DNA of 64,000 bases from Francisella salimarina. GTDB lineage: Bacteria; Pseudomonadota; Gammaproteobacteria; Francisellales; Francisellaceae. The first letter of the stretch is position 1, and each line of letters begins with the position of its first letter. The notes under the pieces are model-generated. The model was not told where the DNA came from. It did no database searches and saw nothing but the letters and a program-made list of their open reading frames with translations. Positions 1 through 7,136 of this stretch are shown in pieces. A program made the position numbers and the translations under genes. The stretch covers positions 1-64,000 of the forward strand of contig NZ_VOJA01000005.1 in assembly GCF_007923265.1 (NCBI RefSeq). The letters run 5' to 3'.

Positions 1-45
1 AGAATATGATATCAATAATAAGTACATTAATAGCTTCGACTTCAT
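1..45 (-). CDS. Start of a secreted or membrane protein (partial, runs off left edge)
   Basis: Only the first 15 codons are in the window. They read MKSKLLMYLLLISYS, a short basic N-terminus followed by a hydrophobic stretch, which is how a signal peptide begins. The start ATG (complement of 43-45) is preceded by AAGGAG at a spacing of eight bases, a strong ribosome binding site, and this is the main reason to believe the gene. It is transcribed away from the dsbB-like gene. Nothing can be said about function from so few residues. Confidence 0.6.
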   Translation of the reverse strand, partial: MKSKLLMYLLLISYS

Positions 46-170
46 ATCTTAAGCTCCTTATAATACTTTGCTATAAACAGTATCAGATATTACATCTATT
101 AATTATATATTATTTTATTGCTAATAAAGAAATATCTTATTAGGATAAATCATGTAGCATTATTTAGAGT

Positions 171-743
171 TTATGCGAGAATGTATTTTGTTGGATTATC
201 TGGGCATTCATGTATACCACATTCAATAAAAGTTGAAGCAATATTAGCAAAAATAGCAATTATGAAAATGACAAATATAATATGACTTAATGTTCGGATT
301 TTATTATTTTTTGCATCTGCTATTTCATTAGGATCTTTATTGATTTTATATTGGTTAGGATAAGACATAACTACAGAAATATAAATGATCGCAATCATGC
401 ATATTATGAATACCCATGTATACATGTGTAGTCCAAAAACTGTTGAACCAAAGCCAACTGGATCTGAAACATGAAGAGCAATTTGACGTAATGAAATAAA
501 TGCTGTTAATACAGAAGCTAGTAGCGATAGCGCATAATGGCTAGGTCTGATATGATAATGCATATTCAATAAAAATCCGAATCCTATTGCTAGTAGTCCT
601 AATCTTTGCAAAAGGCATAATGGGCAAGGGATTTCTCCCATTACAAACTGAAAGTAGAATGCAGAAATAATTGTAACTGTAATACCTGCAAGTTCTATAG
701 CACTTAGGAGTTTTACTAAATCTTCTTTAAAATATTTTTTCAT
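171..743 (-). CDS. dsbB: DsbB-type disulfide bond formation protein
   Basis: Predicted inner-membrane quinone-dependent oxidase that would reoxidise a periplasmic DsbA-like thiol oxidase. The 190-residue protein has the DsbB signature CPLCLLQRLG at residues 40-49, just after the first membrane segment. I count five hydrophobic segments (about 15-34, 45-62, 70-88, 105-127 and 150-172). E. coli DsbB has four, with its second cysteine pair in the second periplasmic loop. Here that loop has no cysteine. Instead C175 and C180 sit in the tail after the fifth segment, which would again be periplasmic because the preceding loop is basic. The start has AAGGAGA upstream. The gene follows a small membrane protein gene after 15 bases, probably as one operon. 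Family assignment is firm; the partner is not visible here. Confidence 0.85.
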   Translation of the reverse strand: MKKYFKEDLVKLLSAIELAGITVTIISAFYFQFVMGEIPCPLCLLQRLGLLAIGFGFLLNMHYHIRPSHYALSLLASVLTAFISLRQIALHVSDPVGFGSTVFGLHMYTWVFIICMIAIIYISVVMSYPNQYKINKDPNEIADAKNNKIRTLSHIIFVIFIIAIFANIASTFIECGIHECPDNPTKYILA

Positions 744-758
744 ATTTGCTCTCCTTAT

Positions 759-917
759 CTATAGATAAATTGACAAATGATCACTAGCATGATGAAGAAA
801 TACTAGTGATGTTACGATTAGAAAAATACAAAATGCTATAAGTCCCCATCGTCTATTAAACCAAGCGAATATGACTGATAAAAAGAGCAGTATGAAACTT
901 ATTAATATACCTGGCAT
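759..917 (-). CDS. Small membrane protein, DUF5993-like
   Basis: A 52-residue protein that is almost entirely hydrophobic, with two likely membrane segments and the ending FLHHASDHLSIYL. The HHA(S/T)D ending resembles the DUF5993 family of tiny membrane proteins as I remember it; that match is from memory. A longer reading frame begins at 947, but AGGAG lies eight bases before the internal ATG at 917, so I choose the shorter start. It sits immediately upstream of dsbB on the same strand and is probably co-transcribed. Function is unknown; its position suggests a link to disulfide chemistry. Confidence 0.65.
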   Translation of the reverse strand: MPGILISFILLFLSVIFAWFNRRWGLIAFCIFLIVTSLVFLHHASDHLSIYL

Positions 918-996
918 ATGAAACACTCCTATATATTGATACATCAATTTAATAATAGCAGTATTTGAATATCATTTCATTTTATATTTTCTAAGA

Positions 997-1920
997 CTAG
1001 TCGAAACTATATTTCATACCATTATCCAAAATCATAATTAAGATGTTGTAGCTTTTGTCTTTAGGAAGTTTTTCAATTAGCTTTTTGGCTATAAAATAAT
1101 TTGCACCACTACTGTGTCCAGCGTAAATACTTTGCTCTTGGGCTAGTTCGTTACATCCTTGTATAGCTTGTTTATCTGTGAATTGAATTATTTCATTAAT
1201 GTATGATAAGTCCATAGACTTACAAAATACGGGATTGCCTGGGCCTTCAACTTTATAACTGTATATATTTTGCTCTATTGGTTTGCCATGATAAAAAATA
1301 TCGTAATAAACAGATCCTTTAGGGTCTGGCATAAGAATTTTAGTTTCTGGGAATATCTCTTTTATTCTTTTAGCACAACCAGTAATAGTTCCACCAGATC
1401 CTCCAACTGTTATAAAGAAGTCTATATTTTTTGAGTGAGTTAAAAAGTAATTGACTATTTCTTGTCCTGTAGTTTTGTAATGACACTCTGTATTTAGTAG
1501 GTTATCATATTGATTAATTAACACCCCATCTAAATCTTTTGCTAAGTGCTTAGCTTTATTTACATAAAAATCAGCATCTGTGTAATTGGCAGTATTTTTG
1601 CATATTGTTAAATTTGCTCCAAAACTTTTGATCATTTCTCTTTTTATTCTTCCAGTTTTTTCTGGACACGTAATATATACGGGATGATTATATAATTTTC
1701 CAATTGCAGCTAGCGAAGTTCCCATATTTCCAGAACTTGCTTCAATAATTGCTTGTTCAGGATTTATTTTTTTATTTTTGATTAAATTATCTAATATATA
1801 TTTTGCAACTCGATCTTTTATACTTCCTGTAGGGTTAAGCCATTCGCACTTGGCATATAAGTTATGAGCGTTGTTGGTTTTTAGTTTGATAATAGGAGTT
1901 TTGCCTATTAGAGAGATCAT
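997..1920 (-). CDS. PLP-dependent cysteine synthase family protein
   Basis: A fold-type II PLP enzyme of the CysK/CysM/cystathionine beta-synthase group, expected to make cysteine from an activated serine or a related substrate. With the start used here it has 307 residues, close to E. coli CysM. It begins MISLIGKTPIIKL, has the PLP lysine in GSIKDR (K35), the substrate loop EASSGNMGTS and the phosphate-binding GSGGTITG. A TTG start 39 bases upstream would add 13 residues; neither start has a clear Shine-Dalgarno sequence. The N-terminal alignment favours the ATG. It is separated from dsbB and lies downstream of a small secreted peptide gene on the same strand. I cannot tell CysK from CysM or from a beta-replacing paralogue. 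Confidence 0.85.
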   Translation of the reverse strand: MISLIGKTPIIKLKTNNAHNLYAKCEWLNPTGSIKDRVAKYILDNLIKNKKINPEQAIIEASSGNMGTSLAAIGKLYNHPVYITCPEKTGRIKREMIKSFGANLTICKNTANYTDADFYVNKAKHLAKDLDGVLINQYDNLLNTECHYKTTGQEIVNYFLTHSKNIDFFITVGGSGGTITGCAKRIKEIFPETKILMPDPKGSVYYDIFYHGKPIEQNIYSYKVEGPGNPVFCKSMDLSYINEIIQFTDKQAIQGCNELAQEQSIYAGHSSGANYFIAKKLIEKLPKDKSYNILIMILDNGMKYSFD

Positions 1921-1983
1921 GATATTTTTACTATATTTTAAATTAGGTAATTTTAGCAAAATGTTTGCTGTAGAATCTTTTAA

Positions 1984-2157
1984 TTATCTGTAATGAGTAT
2001 AATAATGAGTTGCTTTTGTGATATTGTGAGACTCATAAAGTGATATATGATTACGTTTGATACCAACAGAGTAAGATCTTAACTTTGTTGGATTAGCATT
2101 AGCAAAAGTAGTAGCTATAACTGATATCAAAATTAATAGAAGTATTTTTTTCATCAT
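1984..2157 (-). CDS. Small secreted peptide, 57 residues, unknown
   Basis: A short frame starting MMKKILLLILISVIATTF, with a signal peptide and a likely cleavage site after ANA at residues 19-21. That would leave a mature peptide of about 36 residues rich in His, Tyr and Lys (ending ATHYYTHYR) and without cysteines. AAAGGAACAA precedes the start, a reasonable ribosome binding site. About 40-70 bases upstream is a promoter-like pair, with an inverted repeat beyond it. The same arrangement lies in front of the choloylglycine-hydrolase-like gene at 2343, so the two may be co-regulated by the LysR protein encoded at 3524. I do not recognise a family. Confidence 0.65.
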   Translation of the reverse strand: MMKKILLLILISVIATTFANANPTKLRSYSVGIKRNHISLYESHNITKATHYYTHYR

Positions 2158-2196
2158 TTGTTCCTTTATGTTTTTATTATAATCTAGTTAATATTT

Positions 2197-2226
2197 AGTA
2201 TATATTTAGTAGCGGTGATATGTCTC
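2197..2226 (-). promoter_or_regulatory. Predicted promoter of the small secreted peptide gene
   Basis: On the minus strand GAGACA (2221-2226) and TATACT (2197-2202) are separated by 18 bases, similar to a sigma-70 promoter. Elements and spacing match the promoter before the choloylglycine-hydrolase-like gene. Confidence 0.5.
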
Positions 2227-2237
2227 TAGCAAAAGCT

Positions 2238-2252
2238 ACATAGCAGTTATGC
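2238..2252. promoter_or_regulatory. Candidate LysR operator (copy 1)
   Basis: The minus strand reads GCATAACTGCTATGT, an imperfect inverted repeat that differs from the copy at 3493-3507 at two of 15 positions. It ends 11 bases upstream of the -35 element at 2221-2226, exactly as in the other copy. The binding protein is inferred to be the LysR regulator encoded at 3524. Confidence 0.5.
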
Positions 2253-2342
2253 ATAAATGAACATAGTCACTAAAACTTATATTGATTTTGGATAGTTGAG
2301 AAATTACTGATGAAAAGCATTAAAGTTACTTAGGCCTAAGTT

Positions 2343-3392
2343 TTATTTATCTTTAGGTGTTAGTTTGCTAGTTACATCTCCAGTTAAAGATTTATCCATA
2401 ACTGATATGCTTTTAATTGGTTGTCCCTCACTTAAATTAGCCTCATTAAGGTTAACAGAAACTCTATTGCCAACTAATGTATCAGAAATATAGATAGTAT
2501 TCTGAGATAAGGATGTTACTGACTTCCATTGTGTTGGCCATTTATCTTCTAAACTTGGGTTATTAAAACTCTCATTTCTGTAGCCTTTGATAAATGGAAC
2601 AGATACAGAGTCAGCTGCTGCAAACATGTAATTGACAGCTTGATCAGCAGAGTCTGCATCTGGTAAATTTTCATTTATAAAACTACCCCTTACAAATCTA
2701 TATCCAGAGTTGGCACCACCTGGTAGTTTATCTATATTATAGAATCCCAAATCTTTGGCTTGTTTTAAAATTTTAAGTTGCTTATCATAGCTAGGTTCAT
2801 TACTAAGATTTTTTACACCTCTATGTATAGTTAACTTTCCATTAATATATTCAATAAGCGCACTATCTCCAGTTTTATCTTCTACTAGATAATGAACTGG
2901 TAAATAACTATCTTTACCATTAATTTTTACTGGCGGATTGTATATTTGATATTTATCTAAGTTTTCTAGAACTTCTTGAACTGTAGAATAGTTTCCTAGT
3001 ACATATCTAACCCAATCAACGCCATTGATTCCTGGTTTGCTTAGATCTCTTTTAGGTTGAACAGTATCCCCTAAATAAAGCAGGTGGGCAGCTAGGCCTT
3101 TTTCATTTACACCTTCACCTGTTAAATTTTCTAAATTAGTTTCATCAATTGATACATAACCATATTTATCAGTCCAGTTAAGAGGATTTTTATTTAGACC
3201 ACCACTTTCTTTTGTTCCTCTAGGATATACAGTTAAGTTTGGTTTTAAGTCAATAAAGATATCCATAGTTCTAGTAGTATAAACTCCAATATTTTTTCCA
3301 AAATCATGATTGATTTCAGAGCAAGCCATAGCTGGTATTGATGTTGCTAATATTGCGCTACTTAAAATAATTTTTGATAGTGTTTTTCTCAT
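2343..3392 (-). CDS. Secreted choloylglycine hydrolase-family enzyme (Ntn hydrolase)
   Basis: Predicted periplasmic or secreted amidase of the bile salt hydrolase/penicillin V acylase family, which uses an N-terminal cysteine as nucleophile. The 349-residue precursor has a signal peptide ending SIPAMA, and cleavage there exposes C24 as the new N-terminus. The family residues are visible: the arginine and aspartate in TTRTMD, the asparagine in LSNEPSYDKQ and a late arginine in YRFVRG. The substrate cannot be inferred; in Gram-negative bacteria members may cleave N-acyl amino acids, acyl-homoserine lactones or penicillin V. It is divergent from a LysR gene and has its own promoter and a palindromic operator. 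A paralogue lies at 48971-50134. Confidence 0.85.
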   Translation of the reverse strand: MRKTLSKIILSSAILATSIPAMACSEINHDFGKNIGVYTTRTMDIFIDLKPNLTVYPRGTKESGGLNKNPLNWTDKYGYVSIDETNLENLTGEGVNEKGLAAHLLYLGDTVQPKRDLSKPGINGVDWVRYVLGNYSTVQEVLENLDKYQIYNPPVKINGKDSYLPVHYLVEDKTGDSALIEYINGKLTIHRGVKNLSNEPSYDKQLKILKQAKDLGFYNIDKLPGGANSGYRFVRGSFINENLPDADSADQAVNYMFAAADSVSVPFIKGYRNESFNNPSLEDKWPTQWKSVTSLSQNTIYISDTLVGNRVSVNLNEANLSEGQPIKSISVMDKSLTGDVTSKLTPKDK

Positions 3393-3451
3393 TACTTATT
3401 TCCTTATTTGTTATTTAAAAAGCTAAAGTTAATTTATCAGCTTACATGGCT

Positions 3452-3481
3452 ATTATATTTGTAGTAGTATTAATTTGTCTG
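3452..3481 (-). promoter_or_regulatory. Predicted promoter of the choloylglycine hydrolase-like gene
   Basis: On the minus strand CAGACA (3476-3481) and a perfect TATAAT (3452-3457) are separated by 18 bases, about 60 bases before the start codon. The operator palindrome lies 11 bases upstream of the -35 element, as expected for a LysR-activated promoter. Confidence 0.55.
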
Positions 3482-3492
3482 TAGCAAAAAAT

Positions 3493-3507
3493 GCATAACA
3501 GCTATGC
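3493..3507. promoter_or_regulatory. Candidate LysR operator (copy 2)
   Basis: GCATAACAGCTATGC is a near-perfect inverted repeat (GCATA/TATGC arms) in the divergent region between the hydrolase gene and the LysR gene. It lies 17 bases before the LysR start codon, so it could also serve autoregulation. LysR-type proteins commonly bind T-N11-A palindromes between divergent genes. Confidence 0.55.
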
Positions 3508-3523
3508 GCAAATGAGGTTAGTG

Positions 3524-4408
3524 ATGAATTTTGATGATATTTTTATTTTTATTAAACTTATTAATATAGGTACATTTACAGAATTAGCTAAACATTTAAA
3601 TATTTCTCAAAGTACAGTTTCTCGTAGAATTCAAAGCTTAGAAGAATCTATAAATATGAAATTGGTTAAGCGTAACTCAAGAGGCCTAATAGAAATGACT
3701 GAAGATGGAGAGTCATTCTATAAAAACTTTAAAGATATTGAGCAAGAAGCAAGTACAATATTTCAGCAGCTAATGAATAAATCTAAAGAAATAACGGGAA
3801 CTTTAAAGGTAGGTATACCAAAACTTTTTCTTGATAACATACTAGCTGATAGGTTGGATTTATTTTATGCTAGATATCCTAATGTCCGATTAGTATTTAG
3901 TTATACTGCAGGAGTAGTAGATTTGGTTAAGGATGACATAGATGTGGCAATTACTATTAAAAAACCTTTAGTTACAAACTGTACTATAAAAACGTTAGTA
4001 AGAGCTAAAAATAAACTTTATGCTAGTGAAGAGTATATTCAAAAATATGGACAGCCAAAATCTCTGAAAGATTTAGAAAATCATGATGTTGTTGGGTTCT
4101 TAAGTCATGATAAATATCAGACTAGTCTGATAGGTTTTTTAGAGAGAGATGACTCTAAAGAAGAGGTTAATATTAATCCAAATCTATTTTTTAATAATTT
4201 TATATGTGATATTAATTTAGCAACTAAGTGTAATAAGATTGTTAATACTTTGGATATTTTTGCTAATAGCAGATTAGATATATTACCAGTGCTTAATGAT
4301 TATTATTTTGGCGAAACTAACTTTTATTTGGTAAGAGCAACTGGAGTTAGAAATAATCTTGAGCAAGAGTTTGTTAAATTTGTTAATGTTTGTTTGCAGG
4401 ATTATTAA
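3524..4408 (+). CDS. LysR-family transcriptional regulator
   Basis: A 294-residue LysR-type regulator. An N-terminal winged helix-turn-helix covers about residues 1-60, with the typical TELAKHLNISQSTVSRRIQS. A periplasmic-binding-protein-like effector domain fills the rest. The reading frame is open further upstream, but that part overlaps the operator palindrome. The ATG at 3524 follows GAGG at a suitable spacing and gives the usual LysR N-terminus. It is divergent from the secreted hydrolase, which is its most likely target. A small secreted-protein gene follows with no intervening base. Confidence 0.9.
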   Translation: MNFDDIFIFIKLINIGTFTELAKHLNISQSTVSRRIQSLEESINMKLVKRNSRGLIEMTEDGESFYKNFKDIEQEASTIFQQLMNKSKEITGTLKVGIPKLFLDNILADRLDLFYARYPNVRLVFSYTAGVVDLVKDDIDVAITIKKPLVTNCTIKTLVRAKNKLYASEEYIQKYGQPKSLKDLENHDVVGFLSHDKYQTSLIGFLERDDSKEEVNINPNLFFNNFICDINLATKCNKIVNTLDIFANSRLDILPVLNDYYFGETNFYLVRATGVRNNLEQEFVKFVNVCLQDY

Positions 4409-4600
4409 ATGAATAAAGTATTAGTAGCTTTTGTTATATTGATTATTAGTGCAGATTTGTATGCGATAGTAGCTGGTAATTCATTAAATATAACTAGCAG
4501 TAAAGTTAAAACAGTAGAGGTTGATAAGAATATTAACAAACCTTTTAATAGTCGTCAGTTAGAAGATGATATAACTATGGTTAAAACTAATTATAAGTAA
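4409..4600 (+). CDS. Small secreted protein, unknown
   Basis: A 63-residue protein whose ATG directly follows the LysR stop codon, with AGGA inside the last LysR codons as a possible ribosome binding site. That implies translation coupled to the regulator. The N-terminus MNKVLVAFVILIISADLYA looks like a signal peptide with cleavage after LYA. The remaining 44 residues are polar, with no cysteine and no motif I recognise. It is the second tiny exported protein within 2.5 kb. Its function is unknown. Confidence 0.6.
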   Translation: MNKVLVAFVILIISADLYAIVAGNSLNITSSKVKTVEVDKNINKPFNSRQLEDDITMVKTNYK

Positions 4601-4617
4601 AAAAGAAGTTTTTTATA

Positions 4618-5970
4618 CTATTTTCCAATACAAAAGCTTGAGAAAATCTCTCCTAATAGGTCATCAGAGCTGAAATCTCCTGTGATTGAGTTAAGATGCT
4701 CTTGAACTATTAATAATTCTTCTGCTAAGAGTTCTCCATTCCCAAGTTCTAATTGTTCTCTAGCAAGTTTGATATGTTCAAAAGCATTATTTATAGCTGT
4801 AATATGTCTCTCACGAGCTGTATAAACACTCTCATTTTGAGTTGTGTAACCAACTTTGGCAAGAATATGATCTTTTAGCTTATCAATACCTATGTTGTTA
4901 CCTGCGGATATATAAATATGATTATTATGATTCATAGGCGCTTCTTCAAGAAGATCTATCTTATTGTGAACATAAGTAATATCTATATCTTTAGGTATTT
5001 GATTATAAAATTCAGGTATTATATCCTTTATATCACTAAATTTAACCTGACTATTTGTATAGTCATCGGTTACAAATAATATTTGATCTGCCTCTTGAAT
5101 CTTTTTGATTGCTCTTTTGATTCCTTCGCTTTCGATAACATCATCACTGCTACGTAATCCAGCAGTATCGATAATATGCATTGGAACACCATTTATTTGA
5201 ATATGCTCCTTTACAATATCTCGAGTTGTACCTGCTATTGATGTTACAATGGCAGACTCTTTACCAGCTAGAGCATTTAAAAGACTAGATTTACCGGCAT
5301 TAGGCTTACCGACTAGTATTAGTGTTACGCCTTCAACAAGGATTGCTCCTTGTTTACAACTATTTTTGACATCGAGAATTGTTTTATATATTTCTTGTAA
5401 ACTGGTATGAATCTTTTGATCTTCTAAAAAGTTGATTTCCTCTTCTGGAAAGTCAATAGATGCCTCAACATACATTCGTAGATAGATAAGTTTTTCTAAA
5501 AGACTATTAATCTCTCTAGAAAAATCTCCTTGAAGAGATTTTGCTGCTGATTTTGCAGCTATTTCTGAAGATGCATTAATAATATCAGCTACAGCTTCAG
5601 CTTGAGCTAAATCAAGCTTATTATTAAGAAATGCTCTTTCTGTAAACTCTCCAGCATTTGCCATTCTAGCGCCACATTCTAGGGTAGCTTTGATTATTAA
5701 GTTAAGTATAAAAGGATTGCCATGTGCTTGTATTTCAACAACATCTTCACCAGTATATGAATTAGGAGAATTGAAAAATATTACAATACCATGATCAACT
5801 ATTTCATTTGCATTATAAATATTACAGAATGTGGCATATCTAGGTTTGAGACGTTTTTTTGTGAGCTTTTTGGCTATTGATAAAGCATTTACGCCAGAGA
5901 TACGTATTATACCTATACCACCATTACCTTGGGGTGTTGCAACTGCAACTATAGTATCTTTAGTATACAT
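4618..5970 (-). CDS. mnmE: tRNA uridine-5-carboxymethylaminomethyl modification GTPase MnmE
   Basis: With MnmG, MnmE builds the cmnm5 modification at wobble U34 of certain tRNAs. The 450-residue length matches the family. The N-terminal tetrahydrofolate-binding domain begins DTIVAVATPQGNGGIGIIR. The central G domain has the P-loop GKPNAGKSS and the switch DTAGLRSS. The C-terminus ends in the invariant CIGK whose cysteine is catalytically important. It is downstream of and two bases from a small membrane-protein gene, and convergent with the LysR unit. MnmG is not in this window. Confidence 0.97.
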   Translation of the reverse strand: MYTKDTIVAVATPQGNGGIGIIRISGVNALSIAKKLTKKRLKPRYATFCNIYNANEIVDHGIVIFFNSPNSYTGEDVVEIQAHGNPFILNLIIKATLECGARMANAGEFTERAFLNNKLDLAQAEAVADIINASSEIAAKSAAKSLQGDFSREINSLLEKLIYLRMYVEASIDFPEEEINFLEDQKIHTSLQEIYKTILDVKNSCKQGAILVEGVTLILVGKPNAGKSSLLNALAGKESAIVTSIAGTTRDIVKEHIQINGVPMHIIDTAGLRSSDDVIESEGIKRAIKKIQEADQILFVTDDYTNSQVKFSDIKDIIPEFYNQIPKDIDITYVHNKIDLLEEAPMNHNNHIYISAGNNIGIDKLKDHILAKVGYTTQNESVYTARERHITAINNAFEHIKLAREQLELGNGELLAEELLIVQEHLNSITGDFSSDDLLGEIFSSFCIGK

Positions 5971-5972
5971 AT

Positions 5973-6221
5973 TTATTTTATTTTGTAGTTTGAGTTAATA
6001 TCAGTATCATCTTCTTCTTGATCTATCACACGACCTTTTTTATTTGTATATTGCTTAAAAAAATCGGGATTTTCTTTAATTATTTTCCTACGTATAAAAA
6101 ATGAGAAAATCATAAAAAAAATAATTAGAAAAACAAATAAAGGAGCAAAAATAATAAATGATATAACTGCTACCGCAATAAGACCTAGAGAGGTTAAAAT
6201 TTGTTTTACATTGTTGTTCAT
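5973..6221 (-). CDS. Small membrane protein, unknown
   Basis: An 82-residue protein with a long hydrophobic region at about residues 10-45, probably two short membrane segments. A basic patch (FFIRRKIIKENPDFFKQY) and an acidic, polar tail follow. It lies two bases upstream of mnmE on the same strand, so the two are likely co-transcribed. I do not recognise a family. No strong ribosome binding site precedes the ATG. Confidence 0.6.
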   Translation of the reverse strand: MNNNVKQILTSLGLIAVAVISFIIFAPLFVFLIIFFMIFSFFIRRKIIKENPDFFKQYTNKKGRVIDQEEDDTDINSNYKIK

Positions 6222-6243
6222 TGCTTTGCTTTATAGTATTTAG

Positions 6244-6264
6244 CTTGTATAATATGAATACAAG
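6244..6264. repeat. Inverted repeat between divergent genes
   Basis: CTTGTAT and ATACAAG are perfect 7-base arms around a 7-base spacer, between the start of the 82-residue membrane protein gene (minus) and hpf (plus). There is no T tract, so an operator is more likely than a terminator. The binding protein is unknown. Confidence 0.4.
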
Positions 6265-6340
6265 TATATCACTTAGGTGGTTATTAAAACAGAGCTCCAT
6301 ATAATTCTGTGGGCGTGTTATTCAAAATCTGGAGGTTTAT

Positions 6341-6649
6341 ATGAATATTCAAATTACTGGTAGACATGTTGAAGTTACTGACCCAATCAAAAGGTATGTT
6401 AATGAGAAAATTGGTAAGGTGGGACATTATTTTGACAACATCACTTCAACAAAGGTAATTTTAGATGTTGAAAAAGATCATCAAGTGGCAGAAGCCATAG
6501 TTACAGTTCCAGGTAGTGAATTTGTGGCAAAGGCGGAGGATAAAGATTTATATGCAGCTATTGATATGCTTGAAGATAAGTTGGCTCGTCAGATAAAAAA
6601 ACATAAAAATAAATTAAGAGATAACCACGCGACTGGTCATTCTGAATAA
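6341..6649 (+). CDS. hpf: Ribosome hibernation promoting factor, short form
   Basis: Binds the 30S decoding region and promotes inactive 100S ribosomes in stationary phase. The 102-residue protein matches the short HPF/YfiA family: [20 protein letters not shown] at the N-terminus, then the beta-alpha-beta-beta-beta-alpha fold ending in a basic helix ([15 protein letters not shown]). It lacks the C-terminal dimerisation domain of long HPF. GGAGG precedes the start. The next gene, ptsN, follows after 31 bases, as in many gammaproteobacteria, although rpoN is absent from the immediate neighbourhood. Confidence 0.95.
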   Translation: MNIQITGRHVEVTDPIKRYVNEKIGKVGHYFDNITSTKVILDVEKDHQVAEAIVTVPGSEFVAKAEDKDLYAAIDMLEDKLARQIKKHKNKLRDNHATGHSE

Positions 6650-6680
6650 GTATCTTGTCATATTTTTCTATATAAAATTC

Positions 6681-7136
6681 ATGAACTTAAAAGCTCTAAT
6701 AAGTAAAAAAGATATAATTTTAAATTTAAATATTGAGTCAAAAAAGCGCTTAATTGAGTTTTTAGCAAATCGAGTATCTGATAGTTATCCAGATATAAGT
6801 GAAGATATCGTTCTAAAAAACATCTATAAGCGTGAGAGAATAGGTAATACATATATTGGCAAGAATATTTATATTCCTCATTGTAGGGTTGAAAACCTTA
6901 TGACTACTAGAATAATGATAGTTACATTGAAAAATAGTTATTATGATAATTCCATAGACGATGATATTAAAATAGCTATTGGTGTTTTCTTTCCAGATAA
7001 GATATCAGATATTCATATGGAATTATTAAAGCAGTTAGCTCTTTATCTAAAAGAGGATCGAACCCAGCAATATTTTCAGCAAGCTGAAAGTTCTGATGAT
7101 TTGTATAATTTAATTATTAATACTAACAATGACTAA
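6681..7136 (+). CDS. ptsN: PTS EIIA-like nitrogen regulatory protein
   Basis: A 151-residue EIIA-Ntr domain protein. The phosphoacceptor histidine is in NIYIPHCRVENL, the equivalent of AIPHG in E. coli PtsN. In enterobacteria it receives phosphate from EI-Ntr and NPr and controls potassium uptake and other functions. No NPr or EI gene is nearby. It overlaps trmJ by eight bases, so translation is coupled. The start has little Shine-Dalgarno match and probably relies on read-through from hpf. Confidence 0.85.
   Translation: MNLKALISKKDIILNLNIESKKRLIEFLANRVSDSYPDISEDIVLKNIYKRERIGNTYIGKNIYIPHCRVENLMTTRIMIVTLKNSYYDNSIDDDIKIAIGVFFPDKISDIHMELLKQLALYLKEDRTQQYFQQAESSDDLYNLIINTNND

Noticed and set aside
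2343-3392. Reading the first hydrolase as a lipoprotein because of the cysteine after the signal peptide
   Set aside because: The residues before it (PAMAC) do not fit a lipobox well, and the family needs a free N-terminal cysteine as nucleophile.
3491-3523. Extended N-terminus of the LysR protein
   Set aside because: The added residues would overlap the operator palindrome and lie before a good ribosome binding site. The ATG at 3524 gives a normal LysR start.
4595-4625. AAAAAAGAAGTTTTTT as a terminator between the LysR unit and mnmE
   Set aside because: The stem would consist only of A-T pairs, too weak for a confident intrinsic terminator.
6088-6300. A 70-codon minus-strand frame overlapping the 82-residue gene
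   Set aside because: It has no ribosome binding site and is composed of a frame-shifted reading of the real small membrane protein gene.
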